From positions 62,001 to 126,000 of the forward strand of contig CALVMC010000001.1 of NCBI GenBank assembly GCA_944342015.1: a stretch of DNA of 64,000 nt, in the 5' to 3' direction. Origin of the DNA: an uncultured Clostridia bacterium (GTDB taxonomy: Bacteria; Bacillota; Clostridia; Christensenellales; CALVMC01). The notes beneath the pieces were generated by a model. That model saw nothing but the letters and a program-made list of their open reading frames with translations, did no database searches and had not been told where the DNA came from. This document shows, piece by piece, positions 60,456-64,000 of this stretch. A program made the position numbers and the translations under genes. The stretch's first letter is position 1. Each line of letters begins with the position of its first letter.

Positions 60456-62151
60456 TTTCAGAAAATCATATAAAATCTATGAAGAAAACGCCGATGACTG
60501 TTTTGACAAAAACAATATTGCCGGTTGTCTTGATAATTTATATCTTGCCTCGAAAAATTGTCCGAATAAAATTATATCGATGCGATATCTGAAAAGGATT
60601 GCAGATATATTAACAGGAGAGGGATGCTTTAAGGAATCAAACGAAATCCTTTCAAGATTGATTGCCGACAATTACAATGTTCAGGAATGTACCTTTCATT
60701 ATATTTTAAATCTTAGCGGTTCTAATACTCCCATATCAAAACTCATGTTCGGAAAACTTTCTCTCGAAGCAGACGAAATAGAAGCAGACGGAGGGATTTT
60801 AAGCGATGAATACGGCGAAAATATGGAAAGGCTTTTTGAAAATTTTATCAATGTCGGAAATGACGATATTGTTCTTTTAAGTCGAGAAAGAGAAGAAGAA
60901 GCCGCTGATTTGCTTTTAGAATCTTGTGCTTGTATAGACAGAAAAGATTATGTTAATTTAAATTATGTTTTAGAAGATTTCGAAATTTTATCCCGTAAAA
61001 ACCCTTTTGCGTGCGAATTATATATTTTTACATTGATTAAATCGGGGGATTTGCATACGGCAAACACAAGTCTCAGATTTATGGAAAAGAATTTTAAGGA
61101 TACTCCGGAATTTTATTTTGCCAAAGCCGAACTTTTAGCAGCCGAAAACAATAAAGAGGAGTTAATTAAAGTTCTTGAAAAAATAAACGGATTTGAAGAA
61201 CTTAAAAGATATGTTCATTTAAAAAGAAGAATAATTCTGAATTTACAGGCAGGTAATTTTTCCGAAGCTTTGAATTTTGCCAAAGAAGAATGGGAAAGAG
61301 TCGACAATTTTGATTTCGAAAGTAATAAATTTCTTGCTTTTACATATTCGTTTTGCGGCGAAAAGCAAAAAGCCAAAGAAATTATGATGAATATGTATAA
61401 GCTTTACAGAGATATTTATCCAAGCGAGTTTTATACTGAATACTTTTCAAAATCGAATTATGAACCTTTTTTAACCGATATAACTTTAAGTTATCCTGAA
61501 AATCTCGAAGTTGAGTTCCTCTCATTATTCGATTTGTTGAAAACAAACGAAGATAAATTTGCCGATAAATTCAATAATAACGAACAGTTCAGAAAGATTT
61601 TTTATTTTGCTATAAAATTATATCCGTATAAAAAAGATATTATTAACGCAGTTAATTTGCTTTTCGAAAAACAAAATTATGTTGTCGAAGATTATTTTAA
61701 ATATATAATTTCTTCTCCGACTGTACCCGATCAAATAAAATATTACATTATTTTTCAATTGGTTTATCACTATAAAACGGGAAATGTCGGAGAATATTCT
61801 CTTTGTCTTAACGAAATGATGGGAAAGGTGAATATAGCTCATATTTCTCCGCTTCCCGAAAAATCTCAGATGAACAGAATTTTTATTGTCGCTATGCAAT
61901 TTTTCTATTATCAAAACCAAATAGTATCCATTGAAAAGCTTTTATATGCTGTAAATATAGTTGAAAAAGCCATGAATAATGCTAAAATTAAATTATATTC
62001 CGATAGAACCCTTTCTTATATAGTTCTTGCTCTTTCTTCCGAATACAATTACGAACAGACAATAAAAAATTGTTCCGATTTCGAAGTCAACGAAGGAATT
62101 TTAAAAAAGTATATAAACAGTTTGAATTTATCTGACAAATTTATGGTATAA
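60445..62151 (+). CDS. TPR-like repeat protein of unknown function
   Basis: 568 residues, no signal or membrane segment, so cytoplasmic. Predicted all-helical with TPR-like helix pairs (for example YFAKAELLAAENNKEELIKV and AKEEWERVDNFDFESNKFLA) and acidic composition. No catalytic motif recognised. It overlaps hslO by 11 bases and is followed by an HD hydrolase after 17 bases, so all three are probably co-expressed. Codon and base use match the neighbours. Confidence 0.7.
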   Translation: MIIDFRKSYKIYEENADDCFDKNNIAGCLDNLYLASKNCPNKIISMRYLKRIADILTGEGCFKESNEILSRLIADNYNVQECTFHYILNLSGSNTPISKLMFGKLSLEADEIEADGGILSDEYGENMERLFENFINVGNDDIVLLSREREEEAADLLLESCACIDRKDYVNLNYVLEDFEILSRKNPFACELYIFTLIKSGDLHTANTSLRFMEKNFKDTPEFYFAKAELLAAENNKEELIKVLEKINGFEELKRYVHLKRRIILNLQAGNFSEALNFAKEEWERVDNFDFESNKFLAFTYSFCGEKQKAKEIMMNMYKLYRDIYPSEFYTEYFSKSNYEPFLTDITLSYPENLEVEFLSLFDLLKTNEDKFADKFNNNEQFRKIFYFAIKLYPYKKDIINAVNLLFEKQNYVVEDYFKYIISSPTVPDQIKYYIIFQLVYHYKTGNVGEYSLCLNEMMGKVNIAHISPLPEKSQMNRIFIVAMQFFYYQNQIVSIEKLLYAVNIVEKAMNNAKIKLYSDRTLSYIVLALSSEYNYEQTIKNCSDFEVNEGILKKYINSLNLSDKFMV

Positions 62152-62168
62152 TAAATGCGGGTGAAAAT

Positions 62169-62864
62169 ATGATTACGCTTGAAGATATAAAAAATAACCA
62201 AGAAATAAGTATGCTGTTAAAAGCATCCTGTGACTGTCTTACCGCTATGAGTTACACCGAACACGGATTAAGACACGCAAGTTATGTTTCGAATACCGCA
62301 TATCGTATATTGAAAGAAATAGGATATGATGAAAGGCTTCAAGAACTTGCCAAAATTGCAGGTTATGTTCACGATGTCGGAAATTCTGTAAACCGTAACA
62401 ATCACGGAATAACAGGAGCTATCTTACTTTATCCTATATTCGTAAAAATGGGTATGCCGCTTGAAGATATCGGCGTTGTTATTGCAGCGATAGGAAATCA
62501 CGAGGAAGAGATAGGTGCAATCGTAAATCCTGTTGGGGCCGCTGTCGTTATTGCGGATAAAAGCGACGCTCACAGAACAAGGGTGGGAAGAAACGATTTT
62601 GACGCTAACGACATTCATGACAGAGTAAATTATGCTATTCTTAAAAATTCTGTTTTTGTAGATAAAGGGAACAAGATTATTTCTTCCAAGTTTTATATGA
62701 ACGAAAGTTCTTCCGTTATGGATTATTTTCAGATTTATCTTAAAAGAATGATTATGAGTGAAAAAGCGGCAAGATTTTTAGGTTGTCAGTTCAGACTTTA
62801 TATAAACGATGTATTAATAAATTCTCCCGAACATATATCTCATTTAGAATCGGAAGATAATTAA
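62169..62864 (+). CDS. HD-domain phosphohydrolase
   Basis: 231 residues. HD metal-site motifs in order: HGLRHA near 32, the HD doublet in YVHDVGN near 66-70, HG at the following helix (NNHGITGA), NHEEE near 110 and ADKSDAHR near 133. Metal-dependent phosphohydrolase; the substrate (nucleotide, cyclic dinucleotide or other) cannot be told from sequence. A possible link to c-di-AMP breakdown is speculation only. RBS is weak (GGGTG). Confidence 0.85.
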   Translation: MITLEDIKNNQEISMLLKASCDCLTAMSYTEHGLRHASYVSNTAYRILKEIGYDERLQELAKIAGYVHDVGNSVNRNNHGITGAILLYPIFVKMGMPLEDIGVVIAAIGNHEEEIGAIVNPVGAAVVIADKSDAHRTRVGRNDFDANDIHDRVNYAILKNSVFVDKGNKIISSKFYMNESSSVMDYFQIYLKRMIMSEKAARFLGCQFRLYINDVLINSPEHISHLESEDN

Positions 62865-62937
62865 TATTATAAGTTTTTTGACTCATAATATAATAGGAAG
62901 AAAAAAATTAAAAATAGGAATAAATATTAAAAATCGC

Positions 62938-62966
62938 TTTACAAATGTATTAAAGACGGTTATAAT
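62938..62966 (+). promoter_or_regulatory. Predicted promoter of pflB
   Basis: TTTACA, 17-nt spacer, perfect TATAAT; transcript would begin near 62973. Confidence 0.7.
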
Positions 62967-62999
62967 AAAACTATAAAACATTCAAAAATCTGAGCGTCT

Positions 63000-63068
63000 T
63001 TCTGCAACTGACGGATACATAGGTTACTATGGGGGAGCAGAAAACGGTATGTGCCGACCGTCTGGGCT
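63000..63068 (+). promoter_or_regulatory. ZTP (pfl-motif) riboswitch
   Basis: P1 TCTGC (63001-63005) with GCAGA (63037-63041); P2 CATAG/CTATG (63018-63031); conserved GGGGGAGC (63031-63038); then after a linker the second subdomain GCCGACCGTCTGGGC ending at 63067. GACGG (63010-63014) can pair with CCGTC (63058-63062) as the class pseudoknot. Placement before pflB is the context after which the motif was named. It senses ZMP/ZTP, i.e. shortage of 10-formyl-THF. Confidence 0.92.
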
Positions 63069-63097
63069 AAATTTAGCTTAGATGGTTTTGTGTTTTT
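63058..63097 (+). terminator. Terminator hairpin of the ZTP riboswitch
   Basis: CCGTCT (63058-63063) pairs with AGATGG (63080-63085) around the palindrome GCTAAATTTAGC, followed by TTTTGTGTTTTT. It consumes the 3' aptamer strand and pseudoknot half, so ligand binding should prevent termination. Confidence 0.75.
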
Positions 63098-63109
63098 AAG
63101 GAGGTTTGT

Positions 63110-64000
63110 ATGATTAAAGAATGGAGAAATTTTAACGGCGGTAATTGGGAAACAAATATCGATGTGGCGGATTTTATCCGTAAAAATTATACCCCTTATG
63201 ACGGTGACGAAACTTTTCTTCAAGGACCTACTCAAAGAACGAAAAAAATTTCCGACAAGGTTCAGGAGCTTTTTAAACTCGAAACCGAAAAAGGCGGAGT
63301 TTTAGATGTCGATACCGAACATGTTTCTTCCTTGCTTTCTTTTAAACCAGGCTATATAGATAAAGAAAACGAAGTTATCTTCGGACTTCAAACCGATAAA
63401 CCTTTAAAAAGAGCCGTTAACCCTTTCGGGGGAATAAGATTAAGCGAAAAGGCTTGCGAGCAGTACGGTTATAAACTTTCGGATAAAATTAAAGACGAAT
63501 TTACTTACAGAACAACTCATAATGACGGCGTTTTCAGAGTTTACAGCGAGCAAATGAGAGCAGCCCGTCACGCAGGGGTTATTACAGGACTCCCCGACGC
63601 TTACGGAAGGGGAAGAATTATCGGAGATTACAGAAGAATTCCTCTTTACGGAATGGATTTCCTTATTGAATGTAAAAAGAAAGATAAAGAAAATCTTGCC
63701 GCCAAAACCATGAACGATGAAAATATAAGGCTTTCCGAAGAACTTTATAAACAACTTGAATTTATGGAAAGACTTAAAGTTATGGCAAAAGAATACGGTT
63801 TCGATATTTCAAGACCGGCTACAAATGCTTTGGAGGCCGTTCAATGGCTTTATTTCGGTTATCTCGGTGCGGTAAAAGAACAGAACGGTGCGGCAAATTC
63901 CATAGGTAGAATTTCAACATTCCTCGATATTTATTTCAACCGTGATCTCGAAGAGGGAACCATAGACGAGAGCCGTGCGCAGGAGATTATCGACGACTTC
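63110..64000 (+). CDS. pflB: Formate C-acetyltransferase (pyruvate formate-lyase) PflB, 3' end cut by window edge
   Basis: Glycyl-radical enzyme converting pyruvate + CoA to acetyl-CoA and formate in anaerobes. 297 codons are present and the frame is open to base 64000; about 450 more are expected, including the catalytic Cys pair and radical Gly, so activity cannot be checked. Recognised by [78 protein letters not shown] and GANSIGR-like [22 protein letters not shown] ribosome site. Regulated by the ZTP riboswitch. Confidence 0.97.
   Translation, partial: MIKEWRNFNGGNWETNIDVADFIRKNYTPYDGDETFLQGPTQRTKKISDKVQELFKLETEKGGVLDVDTEHVSSLLSFKPGYIDKENEVIFGLQTDKPLKRAVNPFGGIRLSEKACEQYGYKLSDKIKDEFTYRTTHNDGVFRVYSEQMRAARHAGVITGLPDAYGRGRIIGDYRRIPLYGMDFLIECKKKDKENLAAKTMNDENIRLSEELYKQLEFMERLKVMAKEYGFDISRPATNALEAVQWLYFGYLGAVKEQNGAANSIGRISTFLDIYFNRDLEEGTIDESRAQEIIDDF

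Noticed and set aside
1..64000. Insertion sequences, prophage or defence systems
   Set aside because: No transposase, integrase, phage structural, restriction, toxin-antitoxin or Cas protein was recognised in any frame; the only small unknown proteins lie inside ordinary operons.

Overview
The window is AT-rich DNA from a low-GC Gram-positive bacterium of the Bacillota, most likely an uncultured anaerobic, gut-type Clostridia; the order is not decided by the sequence (Christensenellales-like is a guess). Support comes from gene order of Bacillus/Clostridium type (rsmB-rlmN-rsgA-rpe, then spoVM, rpmB, yloU, fakA; dprA-topA-trmFO-hslV-hslU), a lysine riboswitch, a pfl/ZTP riboswitch before pyruvate formate-lyase, MKK...C lipoproteins and tRNA genes with encoded CCA. 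A 25-codon spoVM-like gene (3955-4032) suggests an endospore-forming ancestry. I see no insertion sequence, phage, CRISPR array or rRNA; this is essentially core chromosome with a few lipoprotein-rich accessory islands.

Layout. 1-3.8 kb: rRNA/tRNA modification and ribosome assembly genes plus rpe, tightly overlapping. 3.8-6.6 kb: spoVM-like gene, rpmB on the minus strand, yloU (Asp23) and fakA. 6.8-13.2 kb: a complete-looking histidine operon hisZ-G-D-B-H-A-F-IE (no hisC or histidinol-phosphatase in it) from a promoter that leaves almost no leader. 13.3-13.8 kb: four tRNAs (Val, Gly, Cys, Leu). 14-16.4 kb: an orphan surface lipoprotein. 16.6-21.6 kb: a methionine/cobalamin island: metF, a free-standing MetH reactivation domain, a MetH lacking that domain, a DUF4430-type lipoprotein and an ECF S component, i.e. 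methyl-group transfer plus probable B12 capture. 21.7 kb: tRNA-Pro. 22-25.7 kb: two paralogous lipoprotein serine proteases carrying SAY and collagen-like repeats. 25.8-27.4 kb: Lrp regulator and aminotransferase. 27.5 kb: rplS with a structured leader. 28.2-31 kb: a lipoprotein-domain/GT-C-like membrane protein fusion.

31-43.2 kb: comM, dprA, topA, trmFO, hslV, hslU, hisS, aspS, tcdA, rseC-like. 43.2-52.9 kb: trxA, glyA, holA, a membrane protein, an M28 peptidase, cdaA, a DUF1015 gene, aspartokinase, murB and a PHP phosphoesterase. 53-57 kb (minus strand): a lysine-riboswitch operon asd-dapA-dapB-(membrane Zn-motif protein), in which dapB is fused to two aspartokinase-type ACT domains, the most unusual protein architecture in the window. 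57-62.9 kb: lipase-like lipoprotein, DUF624-like membrane protein, Hsp33, TPR-like protein and an HD hydrolase. 63-64 kb: ZTP riboswitch and the 5' part of pflB, cut by the window end.

Most promoters I could place are sigma-A type with exactly 17 nt between -35 and -10. All family assignments are from motif recognition by eye; no database search was run.
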